From contig NC_063265.1 of the NCBI RefSeq assembly GCF_019578655.1, positions 2,080,501 through 2,144,500 of the forward strand: a DNA stretch of 64,000 nt, read 5' to 3'. This DNA is from Ricinus communis (lineage: Eukaryota > Streptophyta > Magnoliopsida > Malpighiales > Euphorbiaceae). The notes under the pieces are model-generated. The model made no database searches. It saw only the letters and a program-made list of their open reading frames with translations, and was not told the DNA's origin. This document shows, one piece after another, positions 48,672 through 61,272 of this stretch (position 1 is its first letter; each line of letters starts with the position of its first letter). Both the position numbers and the translations under genes were made by a program.

Positions 48672-49955
48672 GAAGTCCCCATTAGAGGTTTACTCAACTT
48701 TTAACTCATCTTTTTAGGACAGCTTCAGAATTAAGGATCTAACGAAATTTTACAAATAATTTATGTGTATATTATAATTTACATAGTGTTACTGTTTTAC
48801 ATAAATAATATTTTTCAATAATTTATACAAGACAAATTTGTACTTATTCACGTTAATAAGATAACAATTGTAGGTAAAACTAATCCAAATAAGAAAATTG
48901 TTTTTGCTATTGTTTTCCGATCCAATTTCTCTTTTTTAAATTTTAAACTGTCTATTTAAAAGAAAAAGAAACTCGGAACAATCACTCTTTTATGGCTTTT
49001 TTAAGAGAATTATCATGCTTGTTATTTATAAGAATAAATTTGTACATGTTGATATAAAATTACATTATAAGAATGATCAAGAAATATAATAATAAAGAAA
49101 TAAAATATTTGCAGCGAAAATCGTTAATTATGTTAACAGAGTTTAAAAATATTTTATTCAATAAATGCGCTCCATTCAATAATTTTTTTTTTATCTTTAT
49201 ACGAGTCTGATAAAAAAAGAAATCAAATTTTTTATTCAAATTATCTAAATTTGCCTTGAAAAAGATAAAAAATTCTCATGAAAGAAGATGAAGAAACTCT
49301 AATAAAAAAAAAAGATAAAAACAATTCTATAAAAAGATACATAAAAAAGAACATATTTAATAAATAAAGAAAGCAAACATCATAATAATGAAACTTAATA
49401 ACAAAATTAGATTTAGAAAATCTACAATTATTAAAATAAAAAAATTGAAGTTAAAAATAAAAAAGAGATGGCTTTCGGTCAAACACTGTTTTTTCTTTTA
49501 AAAGAAATAGAAAATAAGAACTTGTAGAAAAAAAAAAAAAAAGAATTTGTGTTCCTTGAATAACTTTCTTCCTTCTCTTTAATAACTCCCCCTTGAAAGG
49601 AATTTTAACCGTTGTAGAGAATTTTATCCACCTACAATTACCGTATAGTAGTCTTGCATTAAGAAATTATTAAATATTAAAACTATGCACTTTTTTATGA
49701 TTTTTTTAGTTATGAAGATTTGTGTTTTCTCTTAAAAAATAAAATAATAAAAATATATATTTTGTTAATATATTATATTTTAAAAATGAGCCACATATAC
49801 CAAAAAAATAATATAAATAAATAAGTTAATTATCTATCCATTTACATACTTTAATAATATGAGAACTTATAACTTTTATCTAGTTAGCTGGAAAAAAATT
49901 GATTTAAATTATCAGCTAAAATTCAATATGAAAGGAATTTAATATTAATAATACC
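48672..49955 (+). repeat. Flanking repeat, copy 1
   Basis: Diverged direct copy of about 55991-56890. Shared landmarks: ctcaacttttaactcatctt, aggacagcttcagaattaag, caacaattgtaggtaaaact-type segment, aaaagaaaaagaaactc, ttttgttaatatatt and the end tagttagctggaaaaa. It has about 690 extra bases (about 48998-49690) relative to copy 2, bounded by similar cact(c/t)ttttatg(g/a) sequences. No coding. It ends where the old copia fragment starts. Confidence 0.8.
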
Positions 49956-49959
49956 TTCC

Positions 49960-51119
49960 TGAATGGAGACTTGGCAGAGAAAGTGTTTATGAATTTACCT
50001 CCAAGATACCAGCTTCAGGGGGAGAAGAAGTTTGATGAATATGGTACCTTTCCTGGCTGTGACAATAAACAAAAGTTAGTCTACAAGTTGAAAAAGTCTC
50101 TTTATGGCTTAAAATAAACCTCTAGGCAAGGAAACTTGAAGTTTAATAAATGCTTACTAAGTAATGGTTTTAACAATCGAAATTAAATATTCTCTCTTCA
50201 CTAGAACTAGTTCCTCAGGTTTTGTGGTGCTCTTGGTCTATGTTGATGACATAGCTATTGCAAGCAGTAATTTAAATTTGATCTAGGAAGTTAAGGATTT
50301 GCTGAGTATTAGTTTCAAACTCGAGGATCTTGGTCAGTTGAGATATTTTCTAGGCTTGGAGATAACTAGATGAGTCAAGGGAATAACTCTTTGTGAGAGG
50401 AAGTATATTCTCGAATTGTTAGAAGAGTTTGGACTTCTCGCAATAAAACCTTCTAACATACCTATTGAAGTTTCACATCATTTTGTTCACGAGAATGACT
50501 CATTTCTAAAGGGTCCTTTTCAATACAAAAATTTGTCGAAAAATTAATGTATCTGACTATAACTAGGCCTGACATAGCTTATGCAATCTATGTCTTGACA
50601 AAATTTATGGATAAGCCTATTGAGGTGCATTTGCAACAGCTCTCAAGGTGCTTAGGTACTTGAAGGTAGCTCTTGGTCAAGGAATATTCTTCTCTACGAG
50701 CTCACAGCTTCAGCTTAAAGCATACATAGTTCTTGTAAATAGACTAGAAAATCACTTATAGGTTATTGTGTCTTCTTAAGAAATTTTAGTGAGCTGAAAA
50801 TCAAAGCAACAGATAAAATTTTTAAGAGTTTTGCAGAGGCAGAAATAAAGCAATGGCAAGTAATACAAGTGAGGTGGTTTGGTTGACTTATTTGCTTAAA
50901 GACTTCAAGATAACTTGTGAAGCACCAACACTCATCTCGGCCTTGCATATAGCAAAAGATCTAGTTTTTCATAAGAGGATCAAGCATATAGAGATGGATT
51001 CTAACAGGAACTTTAAAGCATTCAGATGGGAAGTCTAATGAGCAAATTGCAGATATTGTTACAAAGACTTTGCATCCAAGTCAGTTTAGTTACTTGCTTA
51101 GCAATATGAATATTAGTAA
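49960..51119 (+). pseudogene. pol: Old copia element, RT-RNase H part (5' truncated)
   Basis: The plus strand enters abruptly inside a copia reverse transcriptase at TFLNGDLAEKVFMNLPP. KLVYKLKKSLYGLK is followed by a stop where the family normally has Gln. LLVYVDDIAIAS keeps the catalytic YVDD; LEDLGQLRYFLGLEI follows. The RNase H part is fragmentary (FAEAEIKQWQ, SNTSEVVWLTYLL, KHIEMDSN) and the frame runs to the usual 'HPSQFSYLLS' C-terminus at about 51115. It is interrupted there by a younger minus-strand copia element and resumes at 55722. Gag, protease, integrase and the 5' LTR are absent. Confidence 0.88.
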
Positions 51120-51382
51120 TGAAAAACTCTTATAAACTTAATATTTTATTCAATTTGCGGTGTGTTTTTTCTAAAACGAGTGAGACTTATATATAAAGAG
51201 AAAGGAGAATTAAAAAGGCAAGATAGCAAGATACAAGCTCTATACTATATTAACTCCTTAATTATAGACATGAGTTGATGAGAATGATTCCTTTGAATAT
51301 TTCCTTGATTTTCTGCAGTGATAATTATTTCCGTTGTCTCTGTAAAGATTTTGTTTCCTCAATTAGCTTTTCTTCCTTATCA
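51120..51382 (-). repeat. Nested copia 3' LTR
   Basis: Direct copy of 55453-55716. The minus-strand purine tract taaaagggcc at 51383-51392 adjoins it as PPT. Confidence 0.93.
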
Positions 51383-51417
51383 GGCCCTTTTAAGTTGGAG
51401 ACAGAGTGTAAATGGAG

Positions 51418-54400
51418 TCACATCTTGTCGTGAAGAAAAACAAAAGGTGCCTTTGGTAAGGACTTGGTGAGAATATCTGCTATTTGATGTGAAGATGGCA
51501 CAAACCGTGAGACAAGATGACCCATGGCTACCTTTTCTTGGACAAAATGATAGTCTATTTCAATATGCTTTGTCCTCGCATGAAAAAGAGGATTAACCAA
51601 CATATGAAGAGCGTTGAGATTGTCACAGAATAATTGTGGAGCATGAAGTAAAGGGATGCTAATGTCACGTAATAAAAATGTGAGCTAAGTTAATTCAGCT
51701 GTGGTGGAAGCATAAAAACCTGTTGTGCTTCGTCTGGTTAAGGGACAACCTGCCCAATCGGCATCTGAAAAAGCATACAAAGAGAGAAGACTGTTAGAAA
51801 TGAACCGTAAGCCATAGTCTTGTGTACCTTTAAGGTAGCGAAGAATTCGCTTGACTGCTTTAGATGTAGTTCTATGGGGGAGTTGAAGAATTGACAAACT
51901 TTATTTACAGTATGTTGAATGTCTGGTCGAGTGAATATGAGGTATTAAAGAGCGCCAACAATACTTCTTAATAAGTAGCATTTACACCATTTTGTTTTGA
52001 CATATTATCGTTTTGTTTGAGAACCATAGGAGTAATTTCCACACCTAAAAAGAATGTTAGATATCCAAGATCCTTTATAGCAAATTCTGCACTCAATTGA
52101 TGAATTAAGTTAGAGATAAAGGAGTCATTATTTCCAGTCACCAATATGTCATCTACAAAGATGAGAAGCAATATTGTAACAGAATTTTGACGATATACAA
52201 ATAAAGAAGAATCTGCCTTACTATAATAAAACCAAGATGAAGAAGAAACCGAGATAAGCGATCAAACGAAGCTCGAGGAGCTTGCTTTAGCCTATAGAGA
52301 GACTTGTGAAGAAGGCATACATGATCAGGTTTGTGTGGATCCACAAAACCAGGGGGTTGTTCGATATACACAATCTCTTTTAAATTTCCATGCAAAAAGG
52401 CGTTCTTCACATCCAATTGTTTCATGTGCTAGTTTAGAGAAGTTGAAAGTGCTATCACAAGACGAATAGTAGTATGTCGAATAACTAGGCTATAAGTCTC
52501 ATTAAAATCAATACCTGAGACTTGAATAAAACCACGGGCAATAAGACGAGCTTGAAGTGCTCAATAGATCCATTCTCTCGTTGCTTATATGATAAATCCA
52601 TTTTGACTCAATAACATTCACATTTTGGGGTCGAGGAACTAGTGGCCAAGTTTGGTTTGAACGAAGGCCGTGTAGTTCCTCTTCCATGGCCGTAACCCAT
52701 CAAGGATCTTTTAGAGCAACATGATAATTTCGGGGTTCAACAGGTAACTCGAGTTGAGATAGATAGCATTCATAATCTTGTAGATGTTTTGGAGGTTGCC
52801 TATGGCGTTGAGGATGAACATAATTTTCACTTTCATTATTTCCGATATTTATATCAACAATATGCCTAGGCAAGTCATTTAGCAAAGTGAGAGTTTGTGT
52901 ATCTATCGGTTCAGCTGCAAATAAGGTTTCATCTTCATGAGGCACATTAACATCAGGCAAAACTCCAATATTGTCAGAAGATTCAACATTATTGTCATTA
53001 TAACATCTGTCATGATCATTATTTTCATCACAACAGTCGTTAGTAGTTATAATAGATGTTTAAGTTGCTGACTCTGTATTTGTTCCTACCTTTGAAGGTT
53101 CAGCTTCAAGAGTGACTTTAAACCATTCATCAAGTGCTGGAAATTCAGCAAATTCTAATGGTATAGGAATTGATTCTTGAGAAGAAGGTTTATAAAGGAA
53201 TTTACCTTCATCGAAAACAACGTGTCTTGATATATATACTCTTTTTATTCGAGGTTCATAGCACCTATAACCCTTGTGAATAGGACTATAACCAATAAAT
53301 ATACAAGGATAAGTTTTCTTAACAAATTTATTACCTCCTTGATGTCTTAGAGAAGGAAAGCATAAGCATCCAAACACTCGCAAGCTTTTGTAATTTGGTT
53401 CTTTATGATATAGTTTAGAGTATGTAGAATCGTTGTGTAAAACTGAGGTTGACATTCTGTTGATTAAATAGACAACTGCAATAAAAGCTTCAATCCATAA
53501 AAATAATGGCAAGTTAGCATAAAATAATATAGTTAAATCTGTCTCAACAATGTGCCGATGCTTCCTCTCGGCCACTCTGTTTTGCTCTGGTGTTCCAGGA
53601 TATGAAACTTGGAGTCGAATACCACAATTACTAATATGACTGAGAAAAAAAAAAAAGTTAAATTCTCCACCCCCATCACACTGAAAAAAATTTATTTTTC
53701 TATCAAATTGATTTTTTACTAATTTTTGAAATTTTTGAAAACAAAGAAAAAATCTGACTTTTTCTTTAAAGGATATAACGAAGAAAATCTTGAAAAATTA
53801 TCTATAAATATAACATAAAACCGAAATCCTTAATTTGAGACAGTGGGAACTGGTCCCCAAAGATCACAATGCACTTTTTGTAATGGATAATTAGACATAT
53901 CATTATTCAAATTAAAAGGTAATTTACATCTCTTTCCAGATTGACAACTAATGCAGATAGAAGACTTAGTTTGCCAATTAGTGACATCAATGACTTTCTT
54001 TCCTTCTAACAGAGATAAAATCTTTGCACTTGGATGTCCAAGGCGTTGGTGCCATAAAGAGAATGAGTTGTCCCGTTTTATTGCAGATAAGGCTTCTTGA
54101 AAACCAGGTTCCAAAGCATAGAGTTGTACTTGTCTATGCCTCTTCCCTATTGTTCTCTTGTTTTGATCCTTAATAACAAAATCAGATGGTGTGAATTCAA
54201 CAGTACAAGAGTTATCACTAGTGATTTTACTTATTGAAATTAAATCATTTTTCAATTTAGGAACGACAAGAACATCTTTTAAATTTAATTCTCCAACACA
54301 TGCATTTCCAGTATGTGTTATATCAAATTTGTTTCCGTTTCCAACATAGATAACATCCTTTCCTTTATATGGTTTTGTATAAGACAGCATACCTGCATTG

Positions 54401-55439
54401 TTGGTCATGTGAGCTGTAGCTCCCGAGTCCATGTAAAAAGAAGGGTCATTGTTGTTTAAGGTGAGAGCTGCCAATGCTTGTGGTAGATCTTCTGATTGAT
54501 AGGAATAGTCAAATCTATACCAACAATTAAGAGCAACGTGATTCAGCTTACCACATATTTGATATGTTGGTTTGTCACTTTTTGATTGTTGTACAACTTC
54601 GTTTGTTCTCCCCTTTTGAAGTTATTAGAATCAGCATTGTTGTAACGTCCTGCTAGAGTAAATCCTCTACCTTTTGAATTAAAACTCCCGCGACGTCCAC
54701 GTCCACATCCACGTTGGCTAAAGAGTGCTTGATTATATTCAATATAACTATTCTCTTCTTCCTTTTGAGAAAGCTAAGGTCTGCTCGTATCCCTGATGAG
54801 CAAGTAAAAATTGATTAAATTTAGGATAAGGAGGTTTAGTTACCATAGCTAGACGGAAGCTTTCATATCTTGCTCCTAGTCCACGTGCAAATTGAAAGAC
54901 TTTATCAAGATCATCCACTGGTTTCTTGATAGCTGCTAGGTTGTCGCAGATTGATTTGAATTCTTTTGTGCAGTCATCTAAGGATCGTGTGATCCTTTCT
55001 TGATGGTCATCAGCATATTTTTCAAAAGACCTTCCTTTTCAATTGTGATTGGTAGCAGTTGTTCTTCCAAAGAACTCCACATATCGTAGGCAGTAGCATC
55101 TTCTGCAATAGATGGTTGAGCTTCTTCTTTTATTGTGCCAAGCAACCATGAGATAAGAAGACCATCATTTGTTAACCACAAGGTATAGGCTGGATTCACA
55201 ACCCTATCTTTTAGCAAATGTTCAGGTTTGTCGTCATTCTTTTCCAAATGATGAAGCACGCTGAGACTACGAGCCAGATGAAGGATTTGTGATCGCCACA
55301 TGAGATAGTTATTGGAGCCTAGTTTGATTGAAATCAAACTGGCACATTGATGGAATGATTGTAATGTAAGCTTGGGTTCTTCCATGACTGAACAATAAGA
55401 AAATGGAGGAACTGGGCTCTTGATGCTTGCGAGTTTCAA
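51418..55439 (-). pseudogene. gag-pol: Nested copia gag-pol (several breaks)
   Basis: Gag starts at the ATG at 55437-55439 and its UBN2-like region (SNNYLMWRSQILHLARSL) extends to about 54980. Protease has the active-site MDSGATAHMT near 54430. GAG-pre-integrase shows LWHQRLGHPSAKIL and CISCQSGKRC (54100-53930), and the integrase core starts at HCDLWGP (about 53850). An A-run and frameshift near 53640-53700 break integrase before VAERKHRHIVET; its C-terminal region (GCLCFPSL, CIFIGYSP, RHVVFDEGKF) ends at 53060. [22 protein letters not shown] (52425-52366) and the catalytic [10 protein letters not shown] near 52160, with missing or shifted pieces between. RNase [11 protein letters not shown] (about 51770) and STTAELT, ending KHIEIDYHFVQEKV and ADILTKSLPK. 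The usual order and near-complete length show recent activity before decay. Confidence 0.92.
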
Positions 55440-55440
55440 G

Positions 55441-55452
55441 GCTCTAATACCA
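55441..55452 (-). other. Nested copia primer-binding site (tRNA-iMet type)
   Basis: Minus-strand TGGTATTAGAGC, one change from TGGTATCAGAGC, directly beside the 5' LTR. Confidence 0.9.
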
Positions 55453-55716
55453 TGAAAAGATCTTATAGACTTAATATTTTATTCAATTTGCTATGTGTTT
55501 TTCCTAAAACGGGTGAGACTTATATATAAAGAGAAAGGAGAATTAAAAAGGCAAGATAGCAAGATACAATCTGTATACTATATTAACTCCTTGATTATAG
55601 GCATAAGTTGATGAGAATGATTTCTTTGAATATTTCCTTGATTTTCTACAGTGATATTTGTTTCCGTTGTTTATGTGAAAGATTTTGTTTCCTCAATTAG
55701 TTTTTCTTCCTTATCA
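55453..55716 (-). repeat. Nested copia 5' LTR
   Basis: It carries a minus-strand tatatataag at about 55511-55520, a likely TATA box for the element. Confidence 0.93.
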
Positions 55717-55746
55717 AGTAACATACATATTCACCTTGAGAGGGAG

Positions 55747-55990
55747 TGTCGAGAAGTAAGTAAAACAAGAGGAATACCTTATGCTATTGTACATGCTGAA
55801 GCACTAGACAATATCCATCTTAGTTAAATCTTAGTCAAAGTTTGTTATTTATTTAGCCAATAGGATTGCTCTTTCTTGCTGACTTATCAAGCGACAATTA
55901 CAAGACTTGTAACAGCTTGTATATATATTTCTTCTTCTTCACTAAGTTAGTAACAGATTTCATTTTTCTCAAAACCCTCATTTTATGACA
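55747..55990 (+). repeat. 3' LTR of the older copia
   Basis: After the nested element the older copia resumes (from 55722), runs through a purine tract (gagagggag, about 55738-55746) and enters an LTR that starts tgtcgagaagtaag and ends catttttctcaaaaccctca plus ttttatgaca. Its 5' partner is missing. Confidence 0.8.
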
Positions 55991-56890
55991 AAGTGCCCCC
56001 TGAAGATTTTTCCTCAACTTTTAACTCATCTTTTGAGGACAGCTTCAGAATTAAGGATCTAAGGAAAGTTGACAAATAATTCGTGTGTTCTATAACTTAC
56101 AGTAAGTTTAGTGTTCATGTGTTACATAAACAACATTTTTCAATAATATTATAGAATAGAAATTTGTATTTGTTCATGTTAACAAGATGACAACCGTAGG
56201 TAAAAACTAATCCAATTAAGATTTACTATCATTTTTGTTTTCTGATTTTGTTTATATTTTCTAAATTCCAAATATTTGTTTTTGAAATAGTTAAGAAAAC
56301 TAGGAAATAGATAATTACTTTTGACGATTTTTTTATCAGAATTTTTTACAGTTCTTTTTAATTGTGAAAACCTTATTTTTTGTCTTAAAAAAATAAAAGA
56401 ATAAATAATAGTATTTTTTTAATGTATTTTGTTTTGAAAACTGAACAATATAAATAAAAAAGGAAACTAGATATAACATTAATACCACGCTTGCATTTAT
56501 CAATTTTATTTAGAAAACTAGATAAAATATTAATACCGCACTTGCAGTTATTAATTTTATTTTCTAGTCTCAATTTTTATTTTCCAAATTCAGAATATAT
56601 ATTTAAAAGAAAAAGAAACTCAGAACAATCACCCTTTTATGACTTTTCTTAGTTATGAAAACTTCTGTTTTTCGTTAAAAAGTAAAAGAATATTTAATAT
56701 ATATATTTTGTTAATATATTGCACTTTAAAAATTGACAAACAAATACCAAAAAATGATATAAATAAACAACTTAATTATTTCATTAGATGTATACTTCTT
56801 ATAATATAAGGACTTATAATTTTTAACTAGTTATCTGGAAAAAGTAATATTGAATTTTAATTTATACTATCAACTAAAACCCGGTAAATA
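55991..56890 (+). repeat. Flanking repeat, copy 2
   Basis: Partner of 48672-49955. It begins exactly at the outer edge of the older copia's 3' LTR. It has about 300 extra bases (roughly 56285-56565) relative to copy 1. Confidence 0.8.
56464..56570. repeat. Two-copy 53 bp tandem repeat
   Basis: aaactagatataacattaat and aaactagataaaatattaat start two consecutive units that both continue with accg/acgcttgcag/a...aattttattt. It lies in the copy-2-specific insertion. Confidence 0.8.
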
Positions 56891-58158
56891 TACGAAATTG
56901 AGCAATTTATAAGTATATTCAATTTCTCAAATAACTAGTACACAATACTCTATTTTTAAGAGTTAAATTTTTTCCTAAACAGTTTTATAAGATTTAGTTT
57001 ATCTTAAATCAGTCTGTTTGGCGAATTTACTCTCAGACTTTTTATTTACTGCTGATAATTTTGAAATAGAAAAAAAATAGTATTATTATATTGAAATTGT
57101 TTTAAGATGAAGCTTATGAAATAAGTAATATGCCCATATTTTTTGGTCATTCAAATATTAAAAATATTCATTAAGACCAACTAGTTTGAGATTTTTCTTC
57201 TTTTAAAATCGTTGCTACTGGCATAAATTAGAGGATGACTCTGATATCTCTAAGAAGTCAAAATGGCAATGAGCATTTAGTACTAATACCAATTGTTCTC
57301 GTCACCAAAAACAATTAGTTGAAATTTTTCTAAAGAATTTTGAATCTAATCAGCCATTAATAAAAGGTTTAGAGAAAAATATTAAAAAAAGAAAAAGTTT
57401 AGGACGAATTATACTTTAAGAAATAGTTGAGGACTAAAATAACCATTAATTATGTTAAAATCTTTTGACATCGATACAATACATATAATTGTCATCCTTT
57501 TAATATCATTCATTTTAGGCACATTGATTTTTTGTCAACGAGGCAAAGAGTGCAAATTATATTATGGATCTCGAACCATATAATTTTTTATATTCATTTT
57601 ACACGTGTCATTGAAAATTATAATATTGCCATGGATTTGATTTTGGGCATAACTTGTACTTATTTTTTGTCTTTTTTCTGGTTTTGGACCTTTTAATTTC
57701 ATTTTTTATCTTTTATTCTGGTAAACATTTTTCTTTTTTTATTTGTATTTTGATTTTATTAATTAGACAATTATTAAAACAGGTTAAAGAAATTTTTAGA
57801 TTAGTTTAAATAATTCAAAATTAACCCACTTAGACTAAATTAATTAATTCTTTTATTTTTTAAATTATTATGTAATTAAAAAAGTTGGTAAATATAAAAT
57901 AAAATAAAATAAAATAGGTCTAGGATGATTTCTTTTAGAATAAGATAGTTTAAGGTTTTACATTTTATTTTTAGTTTTATTTATTTTAAATTAGATTAAG
58001 GCATATATTTGTTTTATTTGTTAAAATTAGATTAAGGGTGTATATTTTTATTATTATTTTTTATAATTATTTATTTTGCTTATGTAAATTAAGTTACAAG
58101 GCTTTTCCATTTATACATATATTATTTTGTTCATTATTAGTTAGGACGTTTCATCATG
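56891..58158. other. Intergenic DNA, nothing recognised
   Basis: AT-rich. A short (aaaat)n run lies at about 57896-57916. Confidence 0.4.
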
Positions 58159-58356
58159 ATTTTATATTCATCACTTGTAGTTGTAATATTCGTTTACGTG
58201 TACGTTTAATATTTATGTGATATCATTATAATATTCATCACTTGTAGTTTTAATATTTATTACGTGTATATTTAATGGTCACATAATATTATTATAATAT
58301 TTATTATTTTTATTTTTAATGTTTATTACGTGTACTTTTAATATTCATATCATATC
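58159..58356. repeat. 66 bp tandem repeat, three units
   Basis: Units begin at 58159, 58225 and 58291, each with atattcatcacttgtag(t)-like and ttacgtgta(y)(r)tttaat segments. The third unit is the most diverged. Confidence 0.8.
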
Positions 58357-61033
58357 TTTATAATGTTATATCGAATAACATTGCACTTTTATTCATAATC
58401 ATTTATTTTGTTTTCCTAGTCGTTATTCTAGTCATATATTCTTTTAACCCCCTTTTAACTCAAATAAACTAACCTAACCCAAACCTAACCTAACCCAACC
58501 CACTAAAGAACCCTGTACCTTACATTTAGAAGACAAAATCCCTAAAATTCAAATTAGAATCCTTAAAAATCGATTTCAAGAGTAAAAAATCAAAATCAAT
58601 TTCTATAATGTCAATCAGCTCGTGTTACTCTTCTTGAATGAACATATTGAAATCCCTATACCCTCATTTCACAAAGTGTGGGCGGTAGTTTCAGGCGCGT
58701 ACCCAAGTGTCTTTAGTAACCATGGCACTGCAAGGCTTTTCAATCTAATAAAAAACACGCTAACTAGTCACAGAGACTAGTGTAGAGATGGAAGTTGCTA
58801 CCTGGGTAATCAGGACACTTTTACTAATGAGTGATGTTTCTCGATTCCATAAGAAAGCTTATGTCACAAATCTAGAGATGAATCTGAAAACTAACTTTCT
58901 TATTTTTTGTATATTTATCTTTACTTTTATTGCTAAACGGGCTATTCCCTATAAATGTAACATAAATAGTTTTACACATTAAGCATTACAGCATGTGAGG
59001 TCCACCTAAGTCTAGCCTATTTAATAAGGCCCAGCCCATACTCAAAGTTATTAATTGAATTTGCTAAGTAATTACATACAAGGCCCACCTAGTCTAGCCT
59101 AATTATAAATTATGCTTTAATCTCTAACCTATGGACTACTTTTTATAAAAAGGCCCAAATCAGTGATTTTAAATCTAAGATTGCCGAATTTAACCTAATT
59201 AAGCATTATCAAACCCATGAAGTCTATGTTGATTTTAAATCCTAATTACATTAATTTACCTAATATACCATAATTTCATGCTAGGTCCAACTCTAAAGCT
59301 ACTATCTATGTGTCCAATTTTAATTAGGAAATCATTCGATCATATATTTGACATGCATCAAAATAAAGCATAAAAGTAAATTGCAGGAAATAAATCTAAC
59401 TATTGCAACCCGCCTACAACTAAGAAAATTATAAAGAAAGCACCTAAAACTAAGTACAATACATAAACATCTAAAAAATACATCAAAAATTGAAAAAATT
59501 AGGGGTGGAAAGAGTACAGTCAATCAGATCTAGGGCTTTAATGCGCGTTTTTAGCAGTTTTTTTCTCGACTTGATCACCCTATAGCCAACTCCACATGCA
59601 GAGGAAAAGAAAAAAAATCAATTAGAAATGAAAGAAATCAAATAAAAGCGTAAAGAGGCATAAAATTAAATGAAACCTTAGATTATTCAACATCCTAGAA
59701 AATAAGACAAGCAGTAGATAGAAAAGCAAATTTCATATTTAAATCCTAGAACCCCAGGACAAATTTTAATCACTAAAACTTGAAGAAATCATTAATCTAG
59801 CCTGCAATCCTAATCATTGGCTAATCAGATTTTATAAACCAAAAGCACACATATTATCATATTCAATTATCTAACATGTTCTTATTATCATATTCAATTT
59901 CGAGTATCGTTCACATTTTCATATTCAATTCTTAGCAATTTATAGGCATGTTAATTCACAAGAAATCTTATTATAATTATTTAAAATATATAAAAGATAA
60001 CAAACAAATCCTAATCATGGTTCTAAAATATAAAGGAACATAAGAACTAGTTTTATAGGAAAGATGATGTTGATGATGCTGGATGTGTAAGAATCGTCAA
60101 GTTGTTACCGTATATGCTTGTTCTACGAGTCTCAAGAGACGATGGAACAATTGAATCAAGGATCGATTGAGAATTCAATGCTGCTAAAGATTTCAAGAAA
60201 ACTATTATCATTTTGAAATTGTATAATTCTTTCTAAGTGACTTCAAAAGAAAACTTTTTGTGCTTTTTAGAACATAGGTCTTTTTTAGGTGGCTAGTGAT
60301 TTCTAATTGATTGTTATCCCCTTTCCAGACCTAGGAGTTAATCATGTATATATAGAGCTAAGGTTTGAAAAAGAACGACCTATCTTAGGTTTTTAAAGAT
60401 TTTTTATTTAATATTATTGATAATATCTATAAAAAATCTTTAAAATTCGATACTTATCATAAAAAGAACTTCTAGAAACTCATTTTAGATGTTTAATAGT
60501 CAAAATATACATAAAGTGATGTTAGATTATGAAAAAGTTGCAACCAACATTATGTGGAGTCGATTCGGCTCTATACAAAGTAGATTAGCTCTTAAGGCAA
60601 GAAAGTTTAACAAATTTTACAATTAAGTCCCCGTATCTTGTAAAAACTGCCGTTTCACTTATCAAACTTAATTCTTTCAAAAAATTAAGTCCAAATTGAT
60701 TCTAGAAAAATAATTTTAAATCCAATTATTTCCATCCTTTACTCAGATTCGCTCTTCCTCAATCTCTGAGACTCAAGAAAGGCAGTAACTTTAGTCATCA
60801 ATCTTTTTGTAATTCTTTTGAGATCTAGATCCTGAAAATGGATGTTGACAGGTGTCCGAGTTTGTCAAAATTTATAAACATGCATGCATTTAAATAAATT
60901 GAGAAAAATCATAATACTAAGGATACGACAAAAATGATATCTTGATGAGTTATAGAAGCCACACCTCGTAAGCTCGAAAAGGATTTCTGATTTGATATGG
61001 GGACCACACCCGCTTAAGACTTAGCCTATCTGA
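58357..61033. other. Intergenic DNA, no gene recognised
   Basis: It includes a C/A-rich 'ctaaccc'-like stretch (58465-58503), two 'agtctagcctatt/aat' segments with 'aaggccca' near 59015-59105, and three spaced 'catattcaattt' copies at about 59857-59932. Some of it may be decayed LTR sequence, but no partner was found. Confidence 0.4.
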
Positions 61034-61160
61034 ATTTGGAAACTGTGCCCGTCAATTTGGAGACTATTCTTGCTGATTTGGGTACCACGCTCTTTGAAAT
61101 AGGGACCACGCCCGCTTACTTGGGAACCATACCCGCTAAATGTGGGAACTCGCCCAATGA
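61034..61160 (+). repeat. 21 bp minisatellite, six units, in frame
   Basis: Units start at 61034, 61055, 61076, 61097, 61118 and 61139, of the type atttgggaaccacrcccgct plus one base. Because 21 is divisible by three, one frame (61036-61275) reads a seven-residue repeat (NLETILA, DLGTTLF, EIGTTPA, YLGTIPA). A further degenerate unit may lie at about 60993-61015. There is no evidence that the frame is a gene. Confidence 0.85.
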
Positions 61161-61272
61161 TTTGATACTTATGGAGACTTTCCTCTTGCTATTTTCCACT
61201 TCGGAATGTAATTATACTATAATTGTCGTCTCGGGTCAATTTGGTAATTTTCTTCTTCCAAGTGCTTTTGAT

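Larger units (their letters stand above)
51120..55716 (-). mobile_element. Ty1/copia LTR retrotransposon nested in an older copia
   Basis: A 4597 bp element with LTRs at 51120-51382 (263 bp) and 55453-55716 (264 bp), each with TG...CA ends. The target-site duplication agtaa is present on both sides (51115-51119 and 55717-55721). PBS and PPT fix the minus orientation. The LTRs differ at about 20 of 264 positions by eye (7-8 %). Removing it and one agtaa rejoins the older plus-strand copia. All domains are present but disrupted by stops and frameshifts. Confidence 0.95.

Noticed and set aside
58465..58503. Telomere-like ctaaccc/cctaaccc stretch
   Set aside because: The units are irregular and do not form CCCTAAA repeats, so it is not a convincing interstitial telomere.
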